Origin: Haemonchus contortus | Taxonomy: Eukaryota > Nematoda > Chromadorea > Rhabditida > Trichostrongylidae | Direction of reading: 5' to 3' | DNA: 64,000 bases | NCBI GenBank assembly: GCA_000469685.2 | Contig: LS997564.1 | Coordinates: forward strand, 25,478,459 to 25,542,458 | Part shown: positions 1-12,004 of the stretch, one piece after another | Position numbering within the stretch: the first letter of the stretch is position 1 | How the letters are laid out: each line of letters starts with the position of its first letter | The notes under the pieces: model-generated | Told to the model about the DNA's origin: nothing | Database searches by the model: none | The model's input: only the letters and a program-made list of their open reading frames with translations | Translations under genes and position numbers: made by a program

Positions 1-405
1 GCCCTTGTCAGGCAAGACTTTCATCCGGGGACATTTAATAAACCTGATAAATTGGATGCATTTTGTCAGTAAAAGAGACGCCAATAAAGGTTCCTAAAAG
101 GGGCTAGATGCTGAAATTATGGTCATTGTCCCAATTGTTTCCGATTCAAAATTCCCTTGGTTGAATGTACCAAGCACTCCACTTGCATCCTGCAAGAAAA
201 TGGCATTTGGATCCGTTCGTGGTTCATTCGTTGTTCAAGATAGAGCAGATGTTCGACGCAGAGATTTCACTGCTTTGGGTATCCTATACCCCGTTCGGAT
301 GGAATTGAAGAATGGACGGAGGATTCACTAGCTCGGAGAAGTTCAATGCAGGCTTGCCAAATAATCGCCTCGAAAATGTTTCATGGAAAAAATTCAGTCG
401 ATTAG
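1..405. other. No recognisable gene
   Basis: Only short uninterrupted frames without a recognisable domain or convincing splice-site arrangement are present. I see no repeat shared with the rest of the window here. Confidence 0.5.
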
Positions 406-577
406 CTGCTTTCAGACTTCAACGATGCAACGACGTGCGTCCTTCAGTCCGTCGTGTGCGTGCGAGCGACGGCGGCGCTAGTCACTTGCTGACAACACTC
501 GCACGTGATTCATCCGCGTCCATCGTTGTCAAAAAGTGACCACGGTCGTCGGCTGCGTCGTTGAAGTCTGAAAGCAG
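406..577. repeat. Small MITE-like inverted-repeat element
   Basis: The two ends are inverted copies of each other: both begin CTGCTTTCAGACTTCAACGA when read inward, and similarity continues a few bases further (TGCA versus CGCA). The 172-bp interior is GC-rich and has no coding capacity. This is the usual look of a non-autonomous DNA transposon or hairpin element. I cannot see a convincing target-site duplication, so the superfamily is unknown. Confidence 0.6.
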
Positions 578-1362
578 TCATTGAAAGCCATAATCTGACA
601 AGCATTCCACCAGGCTTTATCATTCGTAAATATCAGGTTGTCACTTGGATTAGTCTTTTTTTACCTGAAAATTTTCATATGTCGTCTAAAATCCACCGGC
701 TTCAAATCTCGACTCATGACATTTTAAAGGTATTTACCTACACTAATAAATTATGTATTTCGCTTCGGAAACAGCTATTGTTCAATCTAAATTTTATGTC
801 TGCGGGATGGCAAATCGAATCAATGAAAATTAGCGAAACCAGCAATCAATTCAATTGCTACTTTCGCACGAAAAAATCAGGCAGTGATGTACCGTTTCCT
901 TAGAAATGACTATTTCCAGATGATTCACATTAGCGTTATCCCACAGGCCTCGTCATTATTGTCGGAACTGTTTTTTCCGTTGGAGCTTGTAGAGATGATA
1001 AATGACTTTACCATGTCAGACTTTTTTTCTAACTTCTACATCTTGACAGCCTTCAAATGTGCCAGAAGCTGCCTTCTACACATCCGAACATATGTTTCGT
1101 TTTATTTGTGAGTAATCCAGGCCTAATTTCAAACCCCACACTGGTTTTCAAAACTTAGGGACGAGATGGATAATGTAACATAAAACATTAAGGACTGCAT
1201 GAAATGAAAATGTGGGAGCATTTTGCGAGACCTATAGTGGTTACGCAGAGGAAGCTGGACTTCGCTTCGTGGAGAGATAATTCAAATGAGGCGCGAAATA
1301 TGGATGCCCGCGTCAATCAGCGAGTACCTACAATGTACTGAGGTGGTTTCCTTCTATACATC
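578..1362. other. No recognisable gene
   Basis: AT-rich spacer with short frames that match nothing I recognise. The left end of the Tc1-like relic that follows may lie here, around 1230-1360, but no clear terminal repeat is visible. Confidence 0.45.
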
Positions 1363-2696
1363 ATGTCTCGCAGACATCATCTGAACGACTTCAAACGAGG
1401 AAGGATCATCGGGAAACTCGAAGAAGGTCGAACCATGCTACGTAGCGCAGAAGGCAAAAACAGACCCTTGTCAGTCAGTTTCAGTCCGGCCGTTTAGGGT
1501 GATGCCGGGAGCACAGCGAACGAACCGACGAGGAGTGAAGCCGCAGGTTCTTTTCAGATGAGAGCAAATTCAGTCTGAGCAGTGATTCTGGGCGTATTCT
1601 CATATGGTGAGTGGTGGAAACACGCAGCTCTCTCAGAAACATTGTCGCAGGTGATCAATTCGACGGTGGTGTTGCATAACATGTTGCATAACCGTACTGG
1701 CCTCCAGGCCTTTGAAAGTGTAACCATTACCAGTTAGGTTTCTATGACGAAATACTCCTTTCACGTTTGCGTCTTTTCTTAAGGACAGTTAGTAGCCTGA
1801 CTCATAATATCATCTATATAATAATAACATAATTTATACTTTTGTCTGTCATAATATCTTCATATATGTTAATATATTCACATCGTCGAGCCCAATCCAT
1901 CTCAAATCCATTCAAACCATATTTCTTATCCACGTGACTTCCACTGTACTCCCGCGCTTTGGCGGGAAACCGCCATATATAAGCAGACCGTACTCATTCG
2001 CAGAGACCAATTCGGATCTTCGGCGACCGGACGCGAGAGGACAGCTTCGAGAGTTCGTGCCACTGTCCAACTCCGCTGGGCACCGAAGGGTTAACTCGTC
2101 GATCCCCAGTTTAGGAGAAAAAGGTCAACGCCACACTTTCCTGGGCTGCACGGGCTCTGAATTTAGGTTTATGAATGACAATGCGCGAGCGCATCGAACT
2201 GCAAAGGTGGAGGAGCTCTTGGTAGGAGAGTAATCCGGCGAATGGAGTATTCCTGCCCATTCCCCTGACCTAAATCCATAGGGCATGTGTGGGATGTACA
2301 CGATAGACGCATTGAAGCATGTCCAAGTGCACCAGTGACCATCCAGCAATTGTCAATTGCGCTGATAGAGGAGTGGAATGCCCTACCACAGAACCTCTTG
2401 GAATCTATGGAGCGGCGTTACAGAGCTTTTATTGCTGTGATGGTGATCACACCCACTGTTAGGAACCGCGCCACTTTTTTTTGAAGTAGCAGGTGTGGAG
2501 GTTTATGTGTAATGGACACCTTTGAATAAAAATGCCTTATTTGTCCGTATTATTTCAAATTTCTGTCAACTGCTTCATGTGCAATACCGTTACGGTCTTG
2601 ACTTGATATGGTATGGATTTCATCGAACTACATATGCTACTGGCTGAGGTGCAGTAATCGAAAGTTACTTCCGCAAGTAAATTTTGCACACCACTG
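1363..2696 (+). pseudogene. Tc1-like transposase relic
   Basis: The frame starting at 1363 opens MSRRHHLNDFKRGRIIGKLE, which resembles the N-terminal paired-like DNA-binding region of Tc1-family transposases. It is broken after about 40 residues. Family resemblance returns at 2140-2480, where NARAHRTAKVEELL, AHSPDLNPIG and a VTIQQLSIALIEEWNALPQN stretch correspond to the C-terminal DDE catalytic region. Stop codons and frameshifts separate these blocks, and roughly 1460-2130 has no transposase likeness. The right end, TTTTGCACACCACTG followed by TA at 2697, looks like a Tc1-type terminus with its TA target site. The left terminus is not clear. It is a dead copy. Confidence 0.75.
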
Positions 2697-2698
2697 TA

Positions 2699-5297
2699 GT
2701 AGTGGATATTAACCCGACAAAAAGACAGCGCCTAACAATCACTTTGAATTGAATAACCTACAAAATCGATCAGCAGCGTGCTCTACTTATTCGGATCGTG
2801 TTCTCACTGTCTAGATTTTGATGTTACCGCAATAGGAAATTAATTATTCGACGTTAAGACTCAGTGGAAAACCTTCAAACCTTGAAGGAAAAACCAACAA
2901 GAGCTAGCGCTCATTAGACAATCCGATAGTGGGGTGCCTAAAGGAGTTAGCGACCGATCGAACAATCCATCAGACTGATTTCTTGCTATAGAAAATAAGG
3001 ATGTATTCAGTTGCTAGTCACGCCAGTGTTTGCCCTTCCACTTCTCAAGCTTCAATTCTCACCAAAACCGTAAGAATCCTTAACTACTATGATCATTTTG
3101 CAGTCCTGATAGAGGTCATTCGAATGATGTCCATATCATAAAATTATCTGATCCTTTATGAAAAATTCCATTCAGGAGGGGTCAAATATGTCATTAACTA
3201 AGACAACATCCCAAAAACTTCAAAAAGCTCAAAGGACTGAATTGGAATAAAAAATGTGAGGAAAAACTGTCTAGAGTCGCTACTATGAGCGTGATCAAGA
3301 AGCAAATCCCGGAAAGTACGGTGCCCGGGATACACAGACCTTCCAGCTTGTGTGAACGATAATACGACGGTTTAGAAGGAATGAGAATCGACATGGACTT
3401 TTCGAAATATCGCAGCCTATGTTATGGTCAAGGTTTTAACACAACATGGCAAAAGCATAGTTGCTAACTCAGTAGAAGGACGGAGACGAGGTAAAAAATG
3501 GATCTGTACAGTGATGTCAGACAACCTCCACTCGTTCGCCCCTCATCACTATTTTCAGTGAGCTATCTATGAAGCTCGCAATCAAAACAAGTACTGTCTC
3601 AATGTCTCACACAATATTTTCCTTGGGGTCGAGTTCCAGTTGATAGAGTGAAAATAGTTTGTTTCTCCGGATGCGATCAGGTGATATGAAAGAGGTGATG
3701 TGCATAGCCTCAAAAGGCGATCTATCCACACAAAGTTCGATCCCTCACGGAAAGTTCTCACGATGACCAAGCGTACTATCTACTTGACTGGGAAGTCATT
3801 GGCACCAGACACATCCAGGAGGACAAAAAAGCAGACTTGCACATCGCAATTCCTTGTGTAGGTCACTTTCACATTCAAACAACCCTGCTATTCTGCAAGC
3901 GAGTGAATCTCGCAAACGGGGCCGATCCACGTTGAAGACTTTAACCCTTATGGCACTTTGGGATCAAGCTGGTCCTGAAAGAACAATATCTCAGAAAAAG
4001 GATTGTTTGGAAGCTCACAAGCATTCAATTTCACTAAATTCTCCACGTAAAAAGAATGATCTCAGTCAGAGATAACTCAGTGGATGTAAGGGCAGCACGC
4101 AAAGCAAAACAGAAATGAAATCGCTTACAAAATCGTGCTTGTTCAAATTCGGCATTATATAGCGGTACTTATTTTAATGGGTACTCTTTACTGCCACCAT
4201 TACAATAGCAGTTATCACATTAACCTCTGTTTTGTTGTTGTCGTTTCCCCGATTGGCAGATAATTCTTGTGTTTTCCCATTGAATCCAATCCCTTGAAAA
4301 CGTTCAGTTTTCGATGTTTTGAGCAGAGACATATGCTCGGGTTCCAATTCAAAGCTTATTTTCAATTGAAAATCGGTCGCATTCGGCGCGATTCATGGCT
4401 CATGAATGTGCAAGTTTGCGATGACGTTTGTATCGTTAATTTTGGTAGAAAAAAGGGAACAGCAAAATGAAAAAGACGGCATTGTAAACGTTAAGTGCTA
4501 AGCGTTTGGAAGTCATTGAAGCTACCAAGGCTGTCCTCGAAGTTGCTCACTTTTTGGAAGTGAACACAAAAAGCAGGCCTCTTGAGGTTCATCAAGTCGC
4601 TGCTGTAGAGAGGTGGAGAAGTGTTTTGATACTTCTGCACTTCTATTCGATAGAGAAGTCTAGTGACGCAAAGCAGACACCAGCATGACTTAGCAGCTGC
4701 CTTATGTGCACGCTAGGTAGAGAAAAAAGCCTGATATGGGTTGATACCTCGAATGGAAAAGGATGGAGCTACGGTCATACGGTACATACAATGATTAAGT
4801 TCATAGTTCAAGATAATTCCAAGGTTCTATTTTTTACGCTGAAAAGTAGAATTGTCGGTAGAGAATAGTCCATCGGTGGTGAAGAGGGAAATTTTTCGAT
4901 TTTATAAAAAATAAAGCTACCTAGAAGTAGTGAAAATAAGTAACTGGTCGAGATAACCATGACGAAAATGGCATGGGAGCGGGCACTTGGACGAGATTTC
5001 TGTTGTTGCGACTACTGAGAGCTGAACATTAGGAGCAACGGTACTTTTCCCCGAATTCCCACGGCTAGCGGTTGTGATTCCACGGCGGCCACGGTATTCT
5101 TCCACCGTTTGAGTTCGAAGCTTCCCTTCATAACGCGTGATCGGATGCGGTTTCGGGAAAAAGTTACCACATCCCACATTAGCCGTATTGTCCAAATCTT
5201 CCTTCCACTGTCGCCATGGGTCACGACTAAGTAAATGTTCGAATTTTTCAATGGGTGTCCCTTGTGAATGGCGTTTGGTGGAAATGGGGGACGGGAA
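2699..5297. other. No recognisable gene
   Basis: About 2.6 kb with many stop codons in all frames. Short frames such as those at 3582-3770 (minus) and 4506-4688 (plus) have no recognisable domain and no plausible exon chain. I regard it as intergenic. Confidence 0.45.
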
Positions 5298-5527
5298 GAA
5301 CGTGCGTCCGAATATGCACGCGGCAACTTGCGCGGTGAAGTTTGTGATGGTTTGTGTGACGCCAATTTTCGGGGTACAATATCGATGTAGAGTAGTTTAG
5401 TAGAGTTAGATGATCCTTTTAATCTGCACAACTTCAAATTTGGGCCTCAATGATAGGCGCCAAAGTCGCTCAATTCGTTACGAACTTCGCCGCGCAATTT
5501 GCCACGCGCATCCTCGGACGCACGTTC
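5298..5527. repeat. Family B MITE, copy 1
   Basis: The ends form inverted repeats of about 65 bp: GAACGTGCGTCCGA reads inward from both sides, and GCGCGGTGAAGTT or GCGCGGCGAAGTT follows further in. The same interior, TTTAGTAGAGTTAGATGATCC, recurs with small changes at 48.77 kb. A third copy lies at 21.4-21.7 kb. There is no coding capacity; the 141-residue minus frame that crosses it is incidental. The copy at 21.4 kb has an 8-bp target duplication, pointing to the hAT superfamily. Confidence 0.75.
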
Positions 5528-5870
5528 GTCCACATATCCGGAGGAAATAAACTAGTTCTCGAAAAGTAGGAAGTTCTGGTAAGCTAGGCTGCACAAGGCG
5601 TTGTGCAATGCCTGCACATATTCCGCTTGGAACATAATTCGATTTCCTCAAAATTATAAAAACGGAGGAGAGGCTTCTAGAGATTGATGGAGGACTTTCT
5701 TACTCCAAATTGCACGCTTCTGTAGGAAATGGAGTAGGCTTCCAGTAATAGCCCGCATTTCCTTTACTTGCTCCGAGACTCCTCATCAAAAACAAATCTA
5801 AAAGTAACTAGGGAATTTCCAGCAACTGCGAAGATCACACAACTTTCAACGCTTGAGCGTTCAAGAGTTA

Positions 5871-7060
5871 CAGGGTCTCCCAAAATTATTTGCACCGATT
5901 TATAGCAATATATTTGAAACTAGAGGGCGAATAGAAGTCAAAGTTTGCTTTCGACTTGATCGCATGTGGCACGCAGGTATCCTTCTCCATTTCTTCCCAG
6001 CCGTCCTCCAGCTTTTGCATTCTAGGGCTCCAAACTGGGACTGCAAACTCGACAGGTCCTCTTCTAATCAGGGACCATTCGTGGGATTCAAGTGGGATTT
6101 CGTGGGATTCAAGTTCTGGAAAATAGGATGACCATTCCTCTTCACCAATGAAGTCGGGCAGCTGTCGTCGGCACCACTCGCGGGCAAGCTTGGCTCTGTA
6201 GGCTAGAGTAGCGTCCTGCTGGATGGACTGCGAGATGTTTCAGAAAACCTAGCCTGATCAGTGCTTCAGTACTTCCATCAGTACGCTGTTCGAGTACTGG
6301 TCTTGGTCAATTTTCACGCCTGCACCAAAGAAACCACGAGCGGCTCATCCTTGCCAGTGATTTCCTCGAAAAAAATCATTCTACTGTTCTGACAGCAACC
6401 TTTGTGTGAGATATTACACGCTGGATGTTTCTTTCCAGAACGCGAACGTTTTGGTTGTTGAGGGATGGTTTTATCGTAAAAAAATTTTGTCCAGAGAAAA
6501 CGACGAAGGGTTGCGTGTCATCACTCAAGTGGGTCTGCGACTTTCTGCATTTTTTGGCCCTGCAGAGTCTGTTGAGATCGGGATTGGAGCAAACGATAGG
6601 AATGGTAGTGAGGCTTCTGCATGACATTCTTCCATCGCGATAACTCCTGTAAGCCGTGCCCGTTGACTTCCTTTTGATGGCTCACCCAGGATCCCGACCG
6701 ATTGGCAGACGGACCATTTTAATGGTCCTATCTTCAGAAACATTCTACCTTTCTATCTTTCCTGGTTTGTCTCTGATCCAATCTTCTTTTCTATATCGTT
6801 TAATAGCCTCCTATACAGTTATTAGAAAAATCCCAAAGAATTTCATAACGCCCTTCCACTTCTCGCGCGTCAATGATTGCAAGTGCCATTGAATGAGCCT
6901 CCTCCATCTGAAAGATATTGGGAGTTCCACATCAGTAACCATGCATATTGCAAGGAAACCTTCTTATGCAACTAATTAATAGCAGGTAATGTGAATTTGA
7001 TAAATTATTTCTACCTTAAAAATTACTGAACTTTGGCGCAAATAATTTTGGGACACCCTG
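5871..7060 (-). mobile_element. Tc1/mariner-type DNA transposon, inactive
   Basis: A 1190-bp element bounded by 26-bp terminal inverted repeats, CAGGGTCTCCCAAAATTATT on the left and CAGGGTGTCCCAAAATTATT read inward on the right, matching at 24 of 26 positions. TA dinucleotides flank both sides (5869-5870 and 7061-7062), as expected for this superfamily. Read on the minus strand, the interior keeps shreds of a transposase: an FTIKPSLNNQNVRVLERN block, then fragments resembling the QQD...AREWCRRQLPDF and EEW blocks of the catalytic core at 6250-6080. The first catalytic aspartate region reads FSGQNFF, and stop codons and frameshifts are frequent, so it cannot make an enzyme. Confidence 0.85.
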
Positions 7061-8322
7061 TACATCACGTCTGTCCACCATAAACTATGGTCGAACCATA
7101 CAATATTTCACCCGCTCCAGTGAAATGGCTGAACGGTGGTCACAAAGAGCATTCCGTAATTTCCCGCTATATTTACTTCCACTCTTACTCTTACCTTGTT
7201 CCCATTGAGCTCAACGATACATACCTAACTTTAGAAACCTTCTTTTGAATCGGCAGGAAAAAAAAAACAAAGAGAAATGGCGATTTCCCCGCAGAGACTC
7301 AAGATTCCCTGCGGTAGGTCCTGTATCTCCATTGACTTGAAGTAGAGATTGAGTAACCTTACTCAAGGTGATACGAGAATATAAGATTCATCTTTGTACT
7401 TTCCCACAGAATGTAGCACCCACTAGATAATTGCCGCCACGATAGCAGCGTCATACGGCTTCCATGTCATCTTATTCAGCATTCTCAGCTCCGCAGTCAT
7501 CCGGACCTGACATCCCGATTGGGGGGAGATGCGTTCCATGGACGTTAGAATTCTTTCAACCTGCTACTGTAGTCTACATAGTCTATGCAAATACAAGCAA
7601 TAATGAAGCCTTGGATGCAGTTTCAGAAATGCATGACGAAAACCTAAAAAGTGTGATGACTTTCACATTGAGCATAATGTGAATAATTCTGATGACTTTG
7701 GGATGAGTTTCATCAGGAAATGCATGAACAGCCACATCTTGGTATGGTTTGAGAAGCGTTTTACACAAACCAGAAGATTTGCGAAGGGACAGCATCTGAC
7801 CCGTCCGAGACTGGAGTTTTGCCCACAAATCGCCAACCTTGTGAGACTTTCGCTTCGCGCACTGCGGCGTAAAAACAGCAGTTAACAGGACAGCATTTCC
7901 ATTGTGATAATGATAGCAGACTGCAGTTATACCTATAGCGCATACGAGGGGCTACCCCATCATTCTTGTCACAAAGGGACGTTCTAGAGTGAAGCGTTTA
8001 GCGTTGAGCGATGTCGAGAACGCCAGTTGTCGATCGATACCGCACGAGTCGGAGGAAAGAACTTCCTGATCAAGTTTTTATCAGTTGTGTTCTCAACTTT
8101 TTCCAACTCTTTGCGTATATGAATCTGATATTTCGGAGGGAAGCGATGATGTCATTGACTGCTATGATGAAAATTCACGAAATTATGTCATTATGAAAGA
8201 GCCCTGAACGGCTCTGTATGGAAAATAATATGCCCCAACGCAGAGAACGTCAGGAGCGCGTTTTCAACGCTTTGCGCTCAACGCTCATCGCTCTTCTCTG
8301 AAAACGTCTCCAACCATCCGTC
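7061..8322. other. No gene; fragment of a dispersed repeat
   Basis: No convincing coding region. Positions 7790-7890 resemble 56500-56590 (shared GGAGTTTTGCCCACAAATCG-like core followed by CCAACCTTGTGAGA), so a fragment of the SINE-2-like repeat lies here. The rest shows nothing recognisable. Confidence 0.5.
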
Positions 8323-9688
8323 ACATACAATACTGCTCCTAATTTTTGTTCAACTGACGGTTTGCGACGGATTAATCCGTCGCAAAGCGTCGCATCGCCA
8401 TAACTTTTGTAAAAATGCTCTGATCAAGTTGAAAGTATGATTAGCTGAAAGCTCTACTCATGAAGAATCCAAATATATAATAATCTTCTGATTTTCTCAA
8501 AATTTTCGCCTTCCTTTCCGGGAAAAACGAAAATTGAGTCTCTCAGCACCTGGGGTGTTACTTGCGGATATGAGAGCATCGTAAACCTCCACTTCAATTG
8601 AAAACTTTGTTTCCAGTTTTCAAAGGGCCTGAATCGTGCTATAACTGAGGAGAGCATAGAATCCTGATCATTTTGATACCCTTCATGACATAATTTAAAC
8701 TTTTTCAGCTGAAAGCAGCGGTGCAAAGCAAATTATCAGGTTTTTAGACCTTTATTGTTCCTTTCAGCCACGTATTTCGTATGACGACCGTATGATTACT
8801 TGTGGTTAACCCTGTCATGTTATAAATTTTTAATTTCTTCAATTTTGCAGCATCATTTTCATGGAGGTCAATGAGTAAGTGTCAGCACCTGAGGTGCTTC
8901 TTGTAGATATAGCATAACCTTGAACTTTCCACTCCGATAGAAATCTTCATTCTGAGCTTTTAAAGACATTTGGAATATGGAAACATGAAATCATGGTTAT
9001 TTTGATATTCCATGATACAGTTCAAAAAGTTTCACCTGAAAACAGTGATTTCAATGATAAACTTTCCAGAATTTGCTATTTCAAAAGTGCACTTTCTCGG
9101 GAATGAATCATTCTGCAATTACTAGGACTTCCGTTATGTGATCTGATATTCTGATAATAGAAGGATGAATGGCCTCCCAATCGGACGTTGAGCTAATTGA
9201 CCCCTCACCATCGATCTCTATTGGCCCATCGCCTTCGCTACTGCCAAGTCCAGCCAAGAGTACGCTTGTCGACACATATTGATATGTAGCTGGCAGAATG
9301 AAACGACCACGCCACGATAAATACTGTTTCTCTGTGTATATCAAGTTCAGCTGTACTACCTTAAATCGCGTACAAATTTTCGCTTGTCCAAATTCCCATT
9401 TTACGGAAACTGTGGGTCACTGACACTAAACACCGGCCAAAATAGCATAAAGAAGCAGCACTGTTGTTCCAACATTTGCAAATGCTGTGCGCGACTGAGG
9501 ATCAGAACCCATATGGAATCCAGGTCGGGTTCAAACATGAGACGCACGCACTCCCGCTGCGCCATTGGCCGCCTTAACTTGCAAACATTTCGATCAACCA
9601 TTTAATAGAGGTTTAGGCCGGCTGCGGTAACAGTAGGCGAAGGCTGATCGATTCCTGACCTGTCAGGTCACGTCGCGTCATAATTCAC
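8323..9688. repeat. Left arm of a 3.3 kb palindrome
   Basis: This 1.37 kb arm is the reverse complement of 10214-11598, with few mismatches and at least one 14-bp indel (extra bases near 10448-10461 in the right arm). The arm begins ACATACAATACTGCTCC and ends near GTCACGTCGCGTCATAATTC. Close to its outer end is a perfect 26-bp palindrome at 8361-8386. The frames found in the two arms are mirror copies of each other and have no recognisable domain. It could be a fold-back type transposon with very long terminal repeats, or an inverted segmental duplication. Confidence 0.9.
8361..8386. repeat. Perfect 26-bp palindrome in left arm
   Basis: The two half sites TTTGCGACGGATT and AATCCGTCGCAAA form a perfect inverted repeat with no spacer. 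An identical copy sits at the mirrored place in the right arm. Its closeness to the outer ends of both arms is suggestive of a recognition or hairpin site, but no function can be read from sequence. Confidence 0.9.
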
Positions 9689-10213
9689 CCACAATTTATC
9701 ACACATTTGTCACAATTCAAATGTATATATATAATGTGTATTATATATATATATATATATATGTTCGACTGATTAATGGTTAATAGTGGAGCTAGTAACT
9801 TGACCCCTTGTTATCGATCTCCTTAGGACTTACTGTCTGCATGACCATGTGTTCTTGAGCCACATGAGTGCAATCAACTCAGACGTCTTGTACTGCAGTT
9901 ATATTCGACATTCTCAAGGCAAACTATGCTGTGACTAAGCTAAAATTTATAACGTAAAGAAACGCCAGGTAAAAGCCCGAATGGAATAAACTTTATTAGG
10001 CAGATACACGTTCCCTGATTGAATACATTCCGTAGCAAAGCTAAAAGAAATGGAAGCGCTGTAACCGGTTGATAGGAATAAAAGAATCATTCCATTTCGA
10101 AACTGCCCCTGAAATTTGCAAGGTCGTCTATAAAATTAAAAGTAATTGGTCCATTTTGTAATAAAATATAGTTTTTGTGTTTTGAGCGCAATGTGAGTTT
10201 TTAATAAGACTAG
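9689..10213. other. Central spacer of the palindrome
   Basis: About 525 bp that are not repeated between the arms. It contains a TA microsatellite and otherwise AT-rich sequence without a coding region. Confidence 0.75.
9741..9763. repeat. TA dinucleotide microsatellite
   Basis: A run of TA units, with a related shorter run just upstream at 9724-9732. It lies next to the left inner end of the palindrome. Confidence 0.9.
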
Positions 10214-10332
10214 TGAGTGAATTATGTCGCGACGTGACCTGACAGGTCAGGAATCGATCAGCCTTCGCCTACTGTTACCGCAGCCGGCCTAAACCTCTAT
10301 TAAATGGTTGATCGAAATGTTTGCAAGTTAAG

Positions 10333-10385
10333 GCGGCCAATGGCGCAGCGGGAGTGCGTGCGTCTCATGTTTGAACCCGACCTGG
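10333..10385 (+). other. tRNA-like A-box and B-box motifs in the palindrome arm
   Basis: TGGCGCAGCGGGAG at 10340-10353 resembles a polymerase III A box, and GTTTGAACCCGACC at 10368-10381 resembles a B box. Their spacing is shorter than in a normal tRNA and no cloverleaf can be folded by eye. The same motifs occur mirrored in the left arm near 9520-9570. It could be a decayed tRNA-derived segment or chance. Confidence 0.35.
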
Positions 10386-11533
10386 ATTCCATATGGGTTC
10401 TGATCCTCAGTCGCGCACAGCATTTGCAAATGTTGGAACAACAGTGCTGGCAAGCAATGAGTGCTTCTTTGTGCTATTTTGGCCGGTGTTTAGTGTCAGT
10501 GACCCACAGTTTCCGTAAAATGGGAATTTGGACAAGCGAAAATTTGTACGCGATTTAAGGTAGTACAGCTGAACTTGATATACACAGAGAAACAGTATTT
10601 ATCGTGGCGTGGTCGTTTCATTCTGCCAGCTGCATATCAATATGTGTCGACAAGCGTACTCTTGGCTGGACTTGGCAGTAGCGAAGGCGATGGGCCAATA
10701 GAGATCGATGGTGAGGGGTCAATTAGCTCAACGTCCGATTGGGAGGCCATTCATCCTTCTATTATCAGAATATCAGATCACATAACGGAAGTCCTAGTAA
10801 TTGCAGAATGATTCATTCCCGAGAAAGTGCACTTTTGAAATAGCAAATTCTGGAAAGTTTATCATTGAAATCACTGTTTTCAGGTGAAACTTTTTGAACT
10901 GTATCATGGAATATCAAAATAACCATGATTTCATGTTTCCATATTCCAAATGTCTTTAAAAGCTCAGAATGAAGATTTCTATCGGAGTGGAAAGTTCAAG
11001 GTTATGCTATATCTACAAGAAGCACCTCAGGTGCTGACACTTACTCATTGACCTCCATGAAAATGATGCTGCAAAATTGAAGAAATTAAAAATTCATAAC
11101 ATGACAGGGTTCCCCACAAGTAATCATACGGTCGTCATACGAAATACGTGGCTGAAAGGAACAATAAAGGTCTAAAAACCTGATAATTTGCTTTGCACCG
11201 CTGCTTTCAGCTGAAAAAGTTTAAATTATTTCATGAAGGGTATCAAAATGATCACGGTTCTATGCTCTCCTCAGTTATAGCACGATTCAGTCCCTTTGAA
11301 AACTGGAAACAAAGTTTTCAATTGAAGTGGAGGGTTTACGATGCTCTCATATCCGCAAGTAACACCCCAGGTGCTGAGAGACTCAATTTTCGTTTTTCCC
11401 GGAAAGGAAGGCGAAAATTTTGAGAAAATCAGAAGATTATTATATATTTGGATTCTTCATGAGTAGAGCTTTCAGCTAATCATACTTTCAACTTGATCAG
11501 AGCATTTTTACAAAAGTTATGGCGATGCGACGC

Positions 11534-11559
11534 TTTGCGACGGATTAATCCGTCGCAAA
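11534..11559. repeat. Perfect 26-bp palindrome in right arm
   Basis: Identical to the palindrome at 8361-8386 and located at the mirrored position of the opposite arm. Confidence 0.9.
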
Positions 11560-11598
11560 CCATCGGTTGAACAAAAATTAGGAGCAGTATTGTATGTA

Positions 11599-12004
11599 TG
11601 GAGCCTCAACTTGGAAAATAAACTTTGGCCAACGACACGGAATGTTGTGTGAGGCAAATGCTGCAGTTACAGTCTGTTACCGTGAGTATATATAGATGTT
11701 CCCAGTCTTTGGGAACGTTGTAGAACAACTCTGTAGATATGAAGAGGAGAAACGATGACGAAGAAAGGAAAAGGCGCAGATGATTTGAATCGCTAACAAC
11801 CGATTTCAGTTTTCACGCAGTGCGACAAAGCACAAACATGGGAGTTCCAGGCTTTTCACTACACAGAGCTAATAACTCTCAATTTCAGCTGCCTTCTCAT
11901 GATACCATTTCAGTTTTAAGTAACGCTTTAAATGACTCTCCACTTACACCTCTTATGAACCTCAGCAAGACTGGTAAAAGGTAAAAGTGCACGCGTAAGA
12001 GGGA
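11599..12004. other. No recognisable gene
   Basis: Spacer between the palindrome and the first SINE-1 copy. No domain or repeat is recognised. Confidence 0.45.

Larger units (their letters stand above)
10214..11598. repeat. Right arm of a 3.3 kb palindrome
   Basis: Reverse complement of 8323-9688. It starts near GAATTATGTCGCGACGTGAC and ends with GGAGCAGTATTGTATGT. Flanking bases outside both arms are unrelated, which fixes the outer boundaries to within a few bases. Sequence agreement across more than 1.3 kb implies a recent origin or ongoing gene conversion between arms. Confidence 0.9.

Noticed and set aside
1960..2010. TATA-box promoter (CCATATATAAGCAGA)
   Set aside because: It lies within the Tc1-like relic region, and no downstream gene could be connected to it.
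5012..5437. 141-codon minus-strand open frame
   Set aside because: It runs across the family B MITE and its flank, shows no domain and competes with frames on the other strand.
10304..10811. Two protein-coding genes duplicated in mirror image
   Set aside because: The frames of 66-84 codons exist in both arms only because the arms are inverted copies. No domain is recognisable and the 14-bp indel shifts one of them.
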